DNA of 64,000 nt from Marivita sp. (GTDB lineage: Bacteria > Pseudomonadota > Alphaproteobacteria > Rhodobacterales > Rhodobacteraceae). Below, piece by piece: positions 49,362-58,237 of this stretch. The stretch spans positions 1 to 64,000 of the forward strand of contig NZ_JAIPUS010000004.1 of the NCBI RefSeq assembly GCF_020055675.1, given 5' to 3'. Under the pieces are notes generated by a model. It searched no databases, was not told the DNA's origin, and saw nothing but the letters and a program-made list of their open reading frames with translations. Position 1 is the first letter of the stretch, and every line of letters begins with the position of its first letter. A program made the position numbers and the translations under genes.

Positions 49362-50759
49362 TCACTCTCTTCGTCTGTTCTGCGCTGCGACCAGAACGGC
49401 AAGCGCTGCCGAGGCGCGACGTTCACGCGCGCTGTCGGCCCGACTGGTCAGCGCGATCGGGACACGCGCACCAAGGGCAATTCCCGCAGCCTCTGCCCCG
49501 GCCAGATAGTCGAGGCTCTTGGCCAGGATGTTGCCCGCTTCCAGATCCGGCGCGATAAGGACATCGGCCTGCCCGGCGACCGGAGACGTGATGCCCTTGA
49601 TCTGCGCCGCGCCCTCGAAGACCGCGTTGTCCATGGCAAACGGCCCGTCCACGTCCGCCCCGGTAATCTCGCCGCGGTCCGCCATGTCGCGGATTTTCTC
49701 TGCTGCAACCGTTGAGGGGATATCCTCGGTCACCGTCTCGACCGCAGAAAGCAGGGCGACCTTGGGCCGCGCGATGCCAATGGCATGGGCAAGGTCGATC
49801 GCGCTCTGCACGATATCGCGCAACGTATTCAGATCGGGGCGAATGTTGACAGCGGCATCCGACACGAGCAGCAAGCGCGGATAGCCCGGCACGTCCTCGA
49901 CAAAGACATGGCTCATGCGGCGGTCGGTGCGCAGGTCCCTGATATCGATCACCGACCTGAGCAAGGTATCGGTATGAAGGCTGCCCTTCATCAGGGCCTC
50001 GCATCCGCCTTCGGCGGCAAGTTGCGCCGCCGCGCGCGCCGCGTGTTCGGCATCGGGCGCATCACGGACCTCGACGCCGGAAAGGTCCACCCGCGCCACT
50101 TCGGCGGCGGCGCGTATCTTTTCCTCCGATCCGAAAAGAACCGGCTCGATCAGGCCCGCATGTGCGCTGTTTATTGCACCTTCGATGGAGGGCTGATCGA
50201 CCGGATTGACCACGGCCATGCGGATTTTGCCCATCTCTCTGGCCATATCCTCGATATGCTCGAACCTGTCGGGCGGCTGACCCTGCTCCAGCGCCACTGG
50301 ACGATCGAACGGGCGCGACACCTGTTTGTCGGGCGCGATCACGCCGATCCGGCCCTTCAGGATGACCGCCCCGTCGTCGCGGTGGCAGTGGCAGTCAAGC
50401 TGCACCTTGTGCGATGCGGCATCGAGCGAGGCAACCGTGACCTCTGCAACCGCCAGATCGCCCTGCTTGAGCACGCCGGGAAAATCGAGCGACAGAGCAT
50501 CAAGCCGCGTGCCCGGACCCGGAAACCGGGCGATGATCAACGTGACCAGCAAGGTCACGGCAACCCCGCCCTGCGCAAGGGCTGCGCGAAAATCCGGGTC
50601 TGAGGCCAGCGCACGGTCGATGCCGTGCTCGGCTATGTCGGCGGCATGGGTCGTGAACCCGCGCATGTCGCCAATCGAGATGCGGCGTTCGATCTTTGCC
50701 CCGTCACCCGGCTTCAGGCTGTCGAAAGGACGGTTGGCGATGGTGTCGGACGGACTCAT
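49362..50759 (-). CDS. MaoC hydratase-phosphate acyltransferase fusion (Pta-like)
   Basis: A 465-residue fusion. Residues about 1-145 are a MaoC/hot-dog type region (FDSLKPGDGAKIERRIS, AVAEVTVASLDAASHKVQLDC in parts) like (R)-enoyl-CoA hydratases. Residues about 160-465 are a phosphotransacetylase/phosphotransbutyrylase domain (VNPVDQPSIEGAINSAHAGL, EALMKGSLHTDTLLRSV, VSDAAVNIRP). Such fusions occur beside acetate kinase and PHA genes and convert acyl-CoA to acyl phosphate. The start at 50759 overlaps the stop of the PHA synthase gene (ATGA). Confidence 0.87.
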   Translation of the reverse strand: MSPSDTIANRPFDSLKPGDGAKIERRISIGDMRGFTTHAADIAEHGIDRALASDPDFRAALAQGGVAVTLLVTLIIARFPGPGTRLDALSLDFPGVLKQGDLAVAEVTVASLDAASHKVQLDCHCHRDDGAVILKGRIGVIAPDKQVSRPFDRPVALEQGQPPDRFEHIEDMAREMGKIRMAVVNPVDQPSIEGAINSAHAGLIEPVLFGSEEKIRAAAEVARVDLSGVEVRDAPDAEHAARAAAQLAAEGGCEALMKGSLHTDTLLRSVIDIRDLRTDRRMSHVFVEDVPGYPRLLLVSDAAVNIRPDLNTLRDIVQSAIDLAHAIGIARPKVALLSAVETVTEDIPSTVAAEKIRDMADRGEITGADVDGPFAMDNAVFEGAAQIKGITSPVAGQADVLIAPDLEAGNILAKSLDYLAGAEAAGIALGARVPIALTSRADSARERRASAALAVLVAAQNRRRE

Positions 50760-52678
50760 TTCTGGAACACATATGTGCCGGGCGCATCTTCCAGCGGCTG
50801 GTATTTTCCCTTGCCGGTGCCCATCTTCGGCGGCGCCGTCTTGCCACTTGATCGTTCGTTCAACCAATCAACAAGCGCGGGCCACCACGAGCCCTCGCGC
50901 GGCTTGGCCACGGTTTCCCATGTCTCGGGCGGGATATAGGGGTCGTCCTCTTCTGTAGTGTGAATGTGGAACGACCGCCCCTTGTGCCCCGGTTCGCTGA
51001 CGATCCCGGCATTGTGGCCGCCGCTGGTCAGCACGAAGGTGAGCGATGGCTCGGTCAGCAGGTGCAGCTTGTAGACGGATTGCCAAGGCGCGATGTGATC
51101 CGAGGTGGTCGAGACGCAGAAGAGCGGCACGTCGATCGCGTCGAGTGTCACTGGCTGCTCGTCGATATGGTATTGCCCCTGCGCCAATTCGTTCCCCAGA
51201 TAGAGCTTGCGCAGGTATTCGCTGTGCATGCGGTAGGGCAGGCGCGTCGCGTCATCGTTCCATGCCATGAGGTCGAACATGTCCTGGCGTTCTCCCATCA
51301 GGTAATCATGGGTGTAGCGCGACCAGATCAGGTCGGCGGAGCGCAGCAATTGGAACGCACCCGCCATCTGCTTGGTGTCCAGGTACCCTTGATCCCACAT
51401 CATGTTTTCCAGAAACGTGACCTCGCTTTCGCTGATGAAAAGCTGCAACTCGCCGGGTTCGGTGAAATCGACCTGCGTGGCCAAAAGGGTGAGCGAGGCC
51501 AGCTTGTCCTGTCCGTCGCGCGCCATCTGGGCGGCCTTGGCTGACATCAGCGTGCCGCCCAGGCAATAGCCCATGCCATGCACCTTTTGATCGGGCACGA
51601 TCGCTCCGACCGCGTCGAAAGCCTCTTCGACCGCATCGATATAGTCGGCCATCCCCATGTCGCGATCTTCTGCCGTGGGGTTGCGCCAGGATACCATGAA
51701 CACCGTGTAACCTTGTTCGACCAGGTGCCCGACCAGAGAGTTGTGAGGGCTGAGATCTAGGATGTAGTATTTCATGATCCAGGCGGGAATGATCAGGATC
51801 GGCTCGGCGTGCACACTGTCTGTCTGCGGCGCGTATTGGATCAGTTCCAGCAAATGCGTGCGAAACACCACTTTGCCCGGTGTCGTTGCCACATCCCGGC
51901 CGGGCACGAACTCTTCCGCGCCAACGGCCGGTTTGCCCGAGATGGCGCGTTCCCAATCTTCCAGAAAGTTCTGCATCCCGCGCATCAGGTTGCCGCCGCC
52001 CTCGTTGAGAGTTGCGCTCGCAACCTCGGGATTGGTGGCGATGAAGTTCGAGGGCGATGCCATATCGAGCATCTGGCGGGTCACGAAGGACACGACATGT
52101 TCGTCACGCTCGGTCACCCCGTCGATGTCGCAGGCGGCGTTGTACCACCATTGCTGGGTCAGCAGAAAGCTCTGGTGGATCAGGTTGTAAGGCCACTGCT
52201 GCCAGCTCTCGTGATCGAACCGGTGGTCATGCGGCAGCGGTTCGATGCAGCCCGGTGTGTTCGGGTCGCGGGTGAGCTGATTCGTGTAAACGCCAAAGCG
52301 CATTGCCTTGCGCGCGGCCTTCTCGGCCAGTTGCGCCTGTTTGCCCGGGGCGCCCATCAGGTGCGCTCCCCAGGTAAAGAACGTGGACGCCATCCCGTAG
52401 GGTGTCACACCCAGAGTAAAGCGCGCCAGATGTGCATTGGCCGCACGGTCAATGCTCTTGGTGCTGTAGCGATCCGGCATCTCGAGAGGGGAATGGTGGA
52501 CAATTTCAGGCGGCTCCGGCGCGAGATCACCGCAGGCTTCGGCTTTCTCTTCGGGGGTTTCCTGTTCATCCGGTGTTTCCTGCTTCTCTGGTGTAGCCTT
52601 CGAGTCCGTTTCAGCGCTGTCTGCGCTCTTGCTGTTTTCCTCGGTCTTCGGTCGGGTCTGCGTCCGTGTGTCGGGCAT
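50756..52678 (-). CDS. phaC: Poly(3-hydroxyalkanoate) synthase, class I
   Basis: A 640-residue synthase. The lipase-like box is GMGYCLGG with nucleophile Cys372, and the triad is completed by Asp527 (TTSDHIAPW) and His555 (SGGHNAGIV). The conserved WRNPTAEDRDMG follows the alpha/beta-hydrolase core. The first 50 residues form an unusual acidic Glu/Thr/Pro-rich extension (TPEKQETPDEQETPEEK), longer than in Cupriavidus PhaC. GAGAGG precedes the ATG. It polymerises hydroxybutyryl-CoA from the downstream reductase and thiolase products and is translationally coupled to the MaoC-Pta gene. Confidence 0.95.
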   Translation of the reverse strand: MPDTRTQTRPKTEENSKSADSAETDSKATPEKQETPDEQETPEEKAEACGDLAPEPPEIVHHSPLEMPDRYSTKSIDRAANAHLARFTLGVTPYGMASTFFTWGAHLMGAPGKQAQLAEKAARKAMRFGVYTNQLTRDPNTPGCIEPLPHDHRFDHESWQQWPYNLIHQSFLLTQQWWYNAACDIDGVTERDEHVVSFVTRQMLDMASPSNFIATNPEVASATLNEGGGNLMRGMQNFLEDWERAISGKPAVGAEEFVPGRDVATTPGKVVFRTHLLELIQYAPQTDSVHAEPILIIPAWIMKYYILDLSPHNSLVGHLVEQGYTVFMVSWRNPTAEDRDMGMADYIDAVEEAFDAVGAIVPDQKVHGMGYCLGGTLMSAKAAQMARDGQDKLASLTLLATQVDFTEPGELQLFISESEVTFLENMMWDQGYLDTKQMAGAFQLLRSADLIWSRYTHDYLMGERQDMFDLMAWNDDATRLPYRMHSEYLRKLYLGNELAQGQYHIDEQPVTLDAIDVPLFCVSTTSDHIAPWQSVYKLHLLTEPSLTFVLTSGGHNAGIVSEPGHKGRSFHIHTTEEDDPYIPPETWETVAKPREGSWWPALVDWLNERSSGKTAPPKMGTGKGKYQPLEDAPGTYVFQK

Positions 52679-52722
52679 CGGAACCTCTCATCTGTCTTGA
52701 AAAGGGTGGCGTCAGTGTGTGG

Positions 52723-53454
52723 TCAGCCCATGCGCATGCCGCCATTCACAGGCAATGTGGCCCCGGTGACAAAGCCCGCATCTTCTGCGGCCAGAAAACG
52801 CACCCAACGTCCGATCTCATCCGGCTCGGCGAGGCGCGACATCGGCACCATCTTGAGGATTTTCTCGATCATCTCGTCGGGCACCGCCTCGACCATCGAC
52901 GTGTCGGCATATCCGGGCGCGATCGCGTTGACGGTGATGCCCTTGGATGCCGATTCGCGGGCCAGAGCGCGGGTAAAGCCCTCGACACCGGCCTTTGCCG
53001 CACAATAATTGGTCTGGCCCATCTGGCCGCGCGCGGCATTGACCGAGGAAATGTTGATGATGCGTCCAAAGCCGCGCTCGCGCATGCCGCCGATGACATG
53101 CCGGGTGACATTGAACATCGAGCCCAGATCGACTCCGATCACCGCATCCCAATCTTCGCGGTCCATCTTGTGGAACATGCCGTCCTTGTTGACGCCGGCG
53201 TTATTGACCAGGATGTCGAGCGGCCCGATGGCGTCTTCCACATCCCGGACGCCCTTTGCACAGGCGTCGAAATCGCTCACATCCCATTCGAATACCGGGA
53301 TGCCGGTCTCATCGAAAAATGCCTTGGCCCGGTCGCCCGCGCCAAGGTGGGTTGCGGCCACGGTCGCGCCGGCGTCGGCAAGGGCTTTCGCCGCCGCTGC
53401 GCCAAGGCCCTGAACGCCGCCGGTCACAAGCGCGGTTCTGGTCTGGTCGGTCAT
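52723..53454 (-). CDS. phaB: Acetoacetyl-CoA reductase
   Basis: A 243-residue SDR reductase. The NADPH site is VTGGVQGLGAAAAKAL, the core has NNAGVNKDGMFHKM, and the catalytic Ser and Tyr-x-x-x-Lys are in INISSVNAARGQMGQTNY with CAAKAG. QTNYCAAK is the usual PhaB form. It makes (R)-3-hydroxybutyryl-CoA. ATG 53454 is chosen for spacing from AAGGAC; 53460 is also possible. It lies between thiolase and synthase on one strand, so phaABC-pta-ack is probably one transcript. Confidence 0.92.
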   Translation of the reverse strand: MTDQTRTALVTGGVQGLGAAAAKALADAGATVAATHLGAGDRAKAFFDETGIPVFEWDVSDFDACAKGVRDVEDAIGPLDILVNNAGVNKDGMFHKMDREDWDAVIGVDLGSMFNVTRHVIGGMRERGFGRIINISSVNAARGQMGQTNYCAAKAGVEGFTRALARESASKGITVNAIAPGYADTSMVEAVPDEMIEKILKMVPMSRLAEPDEIGRWVRFLAAEDAGFVTGATLPVNGGMRMG

Positions 53455-53497
53455 TCGCATTGTCCTTTCTGTATTGATCCATTGCGTCTCGGGGAGA

Positions 53498-54685
53498 TCA
53501 GGCGTCGCGCTCCAGCAGCAGGGCAATGCCCTGGCCGCCACCGATGCAAAGCGTGACCAAGCCGCGCCGGATGTCGTCGCGCGCCATGGAATGCAGCAAT
53601 CGGGTGGTCAGCACCGCCCCGGTCGCCCCGATCGGATGGCCATGCGCGATGGCGCCCCCTTCGACATTGACGATGTCCTCGGACAGGTCCAACTCGTTCG
53701 TTACTGCAATGGCGATGGCCGCAAACGCCTCGTTGATCTCGGCGCGCTCCACATCGCCTGCCGACCATCCGGCGCGGTCGAGCGCCTGATGGACCGCAGG
53801 CACCGGCCCAAGGCCGAACATGCCCGGTGCGACCGCGCCCACACCGGTGGCCACCAGCCTGGCGGCAACGTCCAGGCCGTGTTCGGAGGCAAAGCGCGCG
53901 GTTGTGACAATCATGGCAGAGGCGGCAGAGTTGAGCCCCGGCGCGTTGCCGGCGGTGATGGTGCCGTCCTCGCGGAAGGCGGGGCGCAGCTTGGCGAGTC
54001 CCTCGGCGGTGGCGTCCGGGCGGTTTGACTCGTCCTCCTTGAAGTCCGATTTGCCCGATTTCGACGTGACCTCGATGGGCAGGATTTCACCCGCGAAATG
54101 GCCGGCCTCCTCGGCCTTGGAAAACCGCTGATGTGACCGCGCGGCCCAAGTGTCCTGCGCCTCGCGAGAAATATCGGGTTCGGCGACCAGGTCTTCCGTG
54201 TGCCAGCCGGAATGTTTGCCGGAAAAGGCGTCGTTCAGCCCGTCGCGCAGCATCGCATCCTCGATTTTGCCTGGTCCCATCCGGTAACCCCAGCGGGCGC
54301 GGTCCAGCAGGTAGGGGCCTTGGTCCATGTTCTCCATGCCGCCGGCGATGACGCAGTCGGCCTCGCCCAGCCGCAGACTGCGGGCAGCAGAGGCAATCGC
54401 CTCGGCTCCGGAGCCGCAAACCCGGTTGATGGTCATCGCCGGGACACCCTCGGGAAGACCCCCGTTCAGCGTGGCCTGTCGCGCCGGGTTCATGCCGGTG
54501 CCTGCCTGGATCACGTTTCCAAAGACCACAGAAGACACCTTGTCCGGCGCAACGCCGCTGCGCCGCAGCACTTCGCCCACGACCTGTGCGCCCAGATCAG
54601 GCGCAGCGATTGTCTTGAGGCTGCCACCGAATTTTCCGATCGCTGTGCGAACGGGATGACAAAGGACAATATCGGTGTCTTTCAT
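53498..54685 (-). CDS. phaA: Acetyl-CoA acetyltransferase (thiolase)
   Basis: A 395-residue biosynthetic thiolase. The acyl-carrying Cys90 is in INRVCGSGAEAI, then GGMENMDQGPY, and the second-half residues are GHPIGATGA (His) and TLCIGGGQG (Cys380). It condenses two acetyl-CoA to acetoacetyl-CoA. The start at 54685 is the ATG before MKDTDIVLCHPVRTAIG; earlier in-frame codons carry no thiolase sequence. The Crp/Fnr-type box at 54896 lies about 210 bases upstream on the minus-strand side. Confidence 0.94.
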   Translation of the reverse strand: MKDTDIVLCHPVRTAIGKFGGSLKTIAAPDLGAQVVGEVLRRSGVAPDKVSSVVFGNVIQAGTGMNPARQATLNGGLPEGVPAMTINRVCGSGAEAIASAARSLRLGEADCVIAGGMENMDQGPYLLDRARWGYRMGPGKIEDAMLRDGLNDAFSGKHSGWHTEDLVAEPDISREAQDTWAARSHQRFSKAEEAGHFAGEILPIEVTSKSGKSDFKEDESNRPDATAEGLAKLRPAFREDGTITAGNAPGLNSAASAMIVTTARFASEHGLDVAARLVATGVGAVAPGMFGLGPVPAVHQALDRAGWSAGDVERAEINEAFAAIAIAVTNELDLSEDIVNVEGGAIAHGHPIGATGAVLTTRLLHSMARDDIRRGLVTLCIGGGQGIALLLERDA

Positions 54686-55107
54686 GATGCGCCGCCTTTC
54701 GCTCCTGCTGTTCGATCGGGGTTCTTGAAAAGCCCGAAAGAGGTGAGGCAGACCTGACCGACGGGTCGTGGATCCTCTGCGTCGGTCGGGGCTGCACACA
54801 CATGATTTTCACAACCCCCGGCACGATGGCATCAATGCAGAGCCGGCCGCCGCAGGGCTTGCTGGACACACTGAGGTGATTTCGGCCCGGTCTCATTAAC
54901 CCGCGTTAATGTTGGCATGACTAGAGAACGGTAATTTCAAGGGTGAAATCGATCTGCAGTCGGCGTGTCCGACAGACGACTGTCAAGGATCCGTGCGCGG
55001 CCAACGGCTTGCGATTGCGTGAGGCGAACATACCTCGCCCGGCTTTCGACCGGCGGCATGTCCGGTGGCAAGCGGCACCGAAGGCTCGTGATGGAGGTTA
55101 TGGAATC
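54686..55107. promoter_or_regulatory. Divergent control region of thiolase operon and 55108 operon
   Basis: About 420 bases with one dominant signal, the box at 54896-54909. Downstream of it, TAATTT at about 54932 would be a fair -10 for a rightward transcript starting near 54944. Frames crossing this region have no domain. The long leader to 55108 is unexplained. Confidence 0.5.
54896..54909. promoter_or_regulatory. Crp/Fnr-type box TTAAC-N4-GTTAA, perfect dyad
   Basis: TTAACCCGCGTTAA has the same half-sites as the box at 39863. It lies between the phaA operon (minus) and the gene at 55108 (plus). The spacing to a possible -10 at 54932 fits activation to the right from about -41.5. Confidence 0.7.
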
Positions 55108-55797
55108 ATGGTTACGAAAAGTTTCGTGCTTCTCGGAGACGACGCCCCTGCACGACCGGGTACGGGGCTGACGGGACAGGAAAGCGCGACGGGGCGATAT
55201 GAATTTCGGGTATGGCCGCATGACGTGCCGCAGGCGGCGGCGCTGCTTCAGAAATCCTGGCCGCTTGTCGGCGCTGAGCGGCGAACAGACCTCTATCTGC
55301 TGACACAGAACAGCCCATCGAGATTGGTGAAATTGCGCGCCGGAAATCGGCTCGAAGTGAAACGCCGAGGTCAGGACCTTGGCCCGCTACAGCATTGGAC
55401 CAACCATGCCTATCCGCTGTTTCCGCTCCCTCTCAGAGCCTTGCGGGCCTTGGCACAGACGTTGGGCCTGACAGGGCTGGCGCCTGATGCGGGGCGATCT
55501 CCGGGTCATCTCGTGGCGCGGTTGGGCAATACGAGCCCGGCAATCCTGCCGATGGGGGTCAGCAAGTCGCGGCTCCTGTTCCGCAAGGGCAGCAGCCGCG
55601 CCGAGATATGCCGTGTCACCGTTTCTGGCTGGAGCCGGTTGACCCTGGCTCTCGAGGATCCTGATCCCGACAGCGCACGCGCGACGATCGATGCCCTGCG
55701 CCTGGGGCACATGCCGAATCGCTCTTACGGCGATGTTCTTTGCCGGCGGCGGCTTGCCGCTGCACAGGCGCCCCTAAGCTCACATCTGGTAAACTGA
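55108..55797 (+). CDS. Hypothetical protein, possibly CYTH/VTC-like
   Basis: A 229-residue protein with no signal peptide. The first half alternates strands with charged residues (RYEFRVWPHDV, TDLYLLTQNSPSRLVKLRAG, RLEVKRRGQDLG), which recalls the tunnel-fold CYTH/VTC enzymes that bind triphosphates. A second half, SKSRLLFRKGSSRAEICRVTV and DPDPDSARATIDALRLG, repeats that pattern. The ExExK motif of CYTH is not clean, so this is a suggestion only. GGAGG lies about 12 bases before the ATG. It is followed 12 bases later by an SDR gene. Confidence 0.5.
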   Translation: MVTKSFVLLGDDAPARPGTGLTGQESATGRYEFRVWPHDVPQAAALLQKSWPLVGAERRTDLYLLTQNSPSRLVKLRAGNRLEVKRRGQDLGPLQHWTNHAYPLFPLPLRALRALAQTLGLTGLAPDAGRSPGHLVARLGNTSPAILPMGVSKSRLLFRKGSSRAEICRVTVSGWSRLTLALEDPDPDSARATIDALRLGHMPNRSYGDVLCRRRLAAAQAPLSSHLVN

Positions 55798-55809
55798 AAG
55801 GATCAGTCC

Positions 55810-56580
55810 ATGAAACGTCTCGACGGGAAAACCTGCCTTGTCACGGGTGGTGGCAATGGCATTGGCAAGGCCGCCTGCCTGCGGCTGGCTCGCGAGGGTG
55901 CGCATGTCGCCGTCACCGACATCAATCACGGTGATGCGAAATCAGTCCGCGAGGAGATCACGGCCCAGGGTGGCAGCGCCGACGCCTGGTCGCTGGACGT
56001 GGCCGATGCCGACGCGGTGCACCAGGTTTTCGATGCGGTCGCCGACAAGTTCGGCCAGATCGATGTCGTTGTGAACAATGCCGGCATTTCCGGTGTCGAC
56101 ACGCCAACCCACGAGATCAGTGAGGAAGAGTGGCGCAAGGTGATCGATATCAACGTGAACGGCGTATTTTACTGCACCAAGGCAGCTATACCGCACCTGA
56201 AAAAGGCGAGCGGCGGCAGCATCGTCAACCTGTCGTCGATCTATGGACTTGTCGGCGCGCCGGATCTCCCACCGTACCACGCCTCCAAGGGGGCCGTACG
56301 GCTCATGACCAAGACCGACGCGCTGCTGTACGCCAAGGAAGGGATCCGCGTGAACTCGGTTCATCCCGGTTTTATCTGGACACCGCTTGTCGAGGGGCTG
56401 GCAAAAAGCTCTGAAGAAGGGGTCGAGGCGTTCCGCAAGGGACTCGATGATCTGCACCCGATCGGCCATGTCGGCGAGCCCGAGGATATCGCGGCGGGCA
56501 TTGCTTATCTTGCCTCCGACGATGCGAAATTCGTGACCGGATCAGAGCTCGTGATCGATGGTGGCTACACCGCGCGCTAA
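55810..56580 (+). CDS. SDR-family NAD(P)-dependent oxidoreductase
   Basis: A 256-residue classical short-chain dehydrogenase. VTGGGNGIGKAACLRL is the dinucleotide site, VVNNAGISG the NNAG motif, and the active-site Ser and Tyr-x-x-x-Lys are in VNLSSIYGLVG and PPYHASKGAV, with HPGFIWTPLV after them. Asp in VAVTDINHG after the second strand suggests NAD preference. The substrate is not predictable; 3-hydroxyacyl or secondary-alcohol oxidation would fit the PHA setting. Confidence 0.9.
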   Translation: MKRLDGKTCLVTGGGNGIGKAACLRLAREGAHVAVTDINHGDAKSVREEITAQGGSADAWSLDVADADAVHQVFDAVADKFGQIDVVVNNAGISGVDTPTHEISEEEWRKVIDINVNGVFYCTKAAIPHLKKASGGSIVNLSSIYGLVGAPDLPPYHASKGAVRLMTKTDALLYAKEGIRVNSVHPGFIWTPLVEGLAKSSEEGVEAFRKGLDDLHPIGHVGEPEDIAAGIAYLASDDAKFVTGSELVIDGGYTAR

Positions 56581-56645
56581 GCCCGCCGGCTCGGCACGCG
56601 CCAGCCCTCCAAAGGGCACTCGAAAAGTGCAGAGGATATATCCAG

Positions 56646-57140
56646 ATGACCACGATGATGACACCGATCACCCGCACATTGACCGCGAGCATGCTCGCGG
56701 TCATCCTCGCGTCGCCGCTCGCGGCGCAGGAGGCGTCCGAAGAGACGCAGGACACCGAGCGTGTCACTGCCGAAGAAATCCAAGCCGAATTCGATGAGGC
56801 GTTCGAGACGATCCGCGCCTATTCCGAGGACCAGCGCGATGAGGCTGTGGATGCGATACGCGAGACGCTTTCGCAAATCGATGCGGAGATCGCCACGCTT
56901 GAACAGCGGGCGCGTGAGAATTGGGCCGATATGTCGGAGGCCAGTCAAGAGCAGACACGCGAGACACTGGAAGCGCTGCGCGACCGCAGGAATGAGCTGA
57001 GCGAAGCATTCGGCGCCATGCAAGAAGGCAGCGTTTCGGCCTGGGACGAGCTTCAGGACGGCGTGGCCGATGCCTGGTCCGAGGTGAAAGACGCATGGAG
57101 CGCGGTCTTTGGCACCTCTGACAATGACGTGGAAGATTAA
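56646..57140 (+). CDS. Secreted coiled-coil protein of unknown function
   Basis: A 164-residue protein with a signal peptide (TLTASMLAVILASPLAAQ). It is followed by an almost entirely helical, Glu/Ala-rich chain (ETIRAYSEDQRDEAVDAI, ATLEQRARENWADMSE) with heptad spacing, and an acidic end. It looks like a periplasmic coiled coil. It lies ahead of HdeD and may be part of the envelope stress function. ATGs at 56655 or 56658 are alternatives. Confidence 0.6.
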   Translation: MTTMMTPITRTLTASMLAVILASPLAAQEASEETQDTERVTAEEIQAEFDEAFETIRAYSEDQRDEAVDAIRETLSQIDAEIATLEQRARENWADMSEASQEQTRETLEALRDRRNELSEAFGAMQEGSVSAWDELQDGVADAWSEVKDAWSAVFGTSDNDVED

Positions 57141-57170
57141 TAGCTCTCGTCCGAGCAGGAAGGAAAGCAG

Positions 57171-57719
57171 ATGACAGATCAGGATATGATCCAAGCCACC
57201 ACACCGCGCGGGCTTAGGACTTGGCTTTGGATCGCGGGTATCGTCTCGATTGTCATGGGGGTGCTTGCAGTGCTCTTTCCCTTTGCCGCGACTCTCGCCA
57301 CGGAGCTTGTGATCGGCGCACTCCTTGCTGTCTCGGGGGTATTGGAACTGGTTCGGGCCTTTGCGATGCGGCGCAACGGCAGCCTGACCTGGAACGTGCT
57401 TTTCGGTCTCGTGGCCTTGGTGGCGGGGGCTGTTCTACTGGGCTGGCCATTGCAGGGAATGGTGACGCTGACAATCGTCCTGAGCATCTTCTTTCTGCTT
57501 GGCGGCGCGCTCAAGCTGGTCGCGGGTTTCGATCTGCGGCCGTTCCCCGGCTGGGGCTGGATCGGGTTTTCCGGTGCGCTGTCGCTACTGTTGGGAGGGC
57601 TCCTGTTGTTTGGTCTGCCCGATACCGCGATGTGGGCCGTCGGGCTGCTGGTCGGCATCGATCTGATTTTTCTCGGTGTTGCCGAGATCGCCATGGCCTC
57701 TGCCATCCAGCGAGATTGA
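57171..57719 (+). CDS. HdeD-family acid-resistance membrane protein
   Basis: A 182-residue protein with six hydrophobic helices in pairs and the DUF308 pattern GIVSIVMGVLAVLFPFAA, LLAVSGVLELVRAF and FLLGGALKLVAGFDLRP. HdeD proteins are linked to acid and general stress in enterobacteria; the mechanism is unknown. It has AGGAAGGA before the ATG and precedes the SpoIIAA-like gene by 12 bases. Confidence 0.85.
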   Translation: MTDQDMIQATTPRGLRTWLWIAGIVSIVMGVLAVLFPFAATLATELVIGALLAVSGVLELVRAFAMRRNGSLTWNVLFGLVALVAGAVLLGWPLQGMVTLTIVLSIFFLLGGALKLVAGFDLRPFPGWGWIGFSGALSLLLGGLLLFGLPDTAMWAVGLLVGIDLIFLGVAEIAMASAIQRD

Positions 57720-57731
57720 GGAACAAAGCTG

Positions 57732-58112
57732 ATGATCGAGATCGAGCATAGCCGGCAAGACGACAGCATCGTGATCCGCGTGACAGGAACGGTCAGCCGC
57801 CGGGACGTTGATTTGGCCGTTCCGGAAATCGAGCAGGCCCTGGAACTGGCCGACGACCCGCTGAAGGTAATGATCCGGCTCGAGGATTGCGAAGGTTGGG
57901 AAATTGGCGGTCTTTGGGAAGAAATGACTTTCAGCATGCAGCGGCAGGACGCGTTTGGCCGCATTGCCGTGATCGGCGAGAGCACGCTGGAAAAATGGGG
58001 CGCCATGCTGGCTGTCCCCTTCACCGGGGCCGAAATGCGGTTCTTTTTGCACGAGAACGAGGACGCGGCGAGGGAATGGCTCGGTATGGCGCCTGAAAAA
58101 GGACCCCTGTGA
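57732..58112 (+). CDS. SpoIIAA-like (STAS-fold) protein
   Basis: A 126-residue protein of the SpoIIAA-like group. IVIRVTGTVSRRDVDLAVPEIEQ forms the first half in parts, VMIRLEDCEGWEIGGLWEEM the core, and GRIAVIGESTLEKWGAML the third block with FFLHENEDAAREWL at the end. These proteins have a CRAL-TRIO/STAS-like fold and may bind lipids. It belongs to the short stress operon from 56646 to 58726. Confidence 0.82.
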   Translation: MIEIEHSRQDDSIVIRVTGTVSRRDVDLAVPEIEQALELADDPLKVMIRLEDCEGWEIGGLWEEMTFSMQRQDAFGRIAVIGESTLEKWGAMLAVPFTGAEMRFFLHENEDAAREWLGMAPEKGPL

Positions 58113-58237
58113 CGGCATGACCTTGGAAGACCTGCAAGGCATCGCCGCGACCGCGTACAAGTAAAGGCCCGAGACAGTCGCGGGCGATGATCGCTCCGAC
58201 CAAATTGACACCAGAGCCGAATAGGACCGCCGATCCC

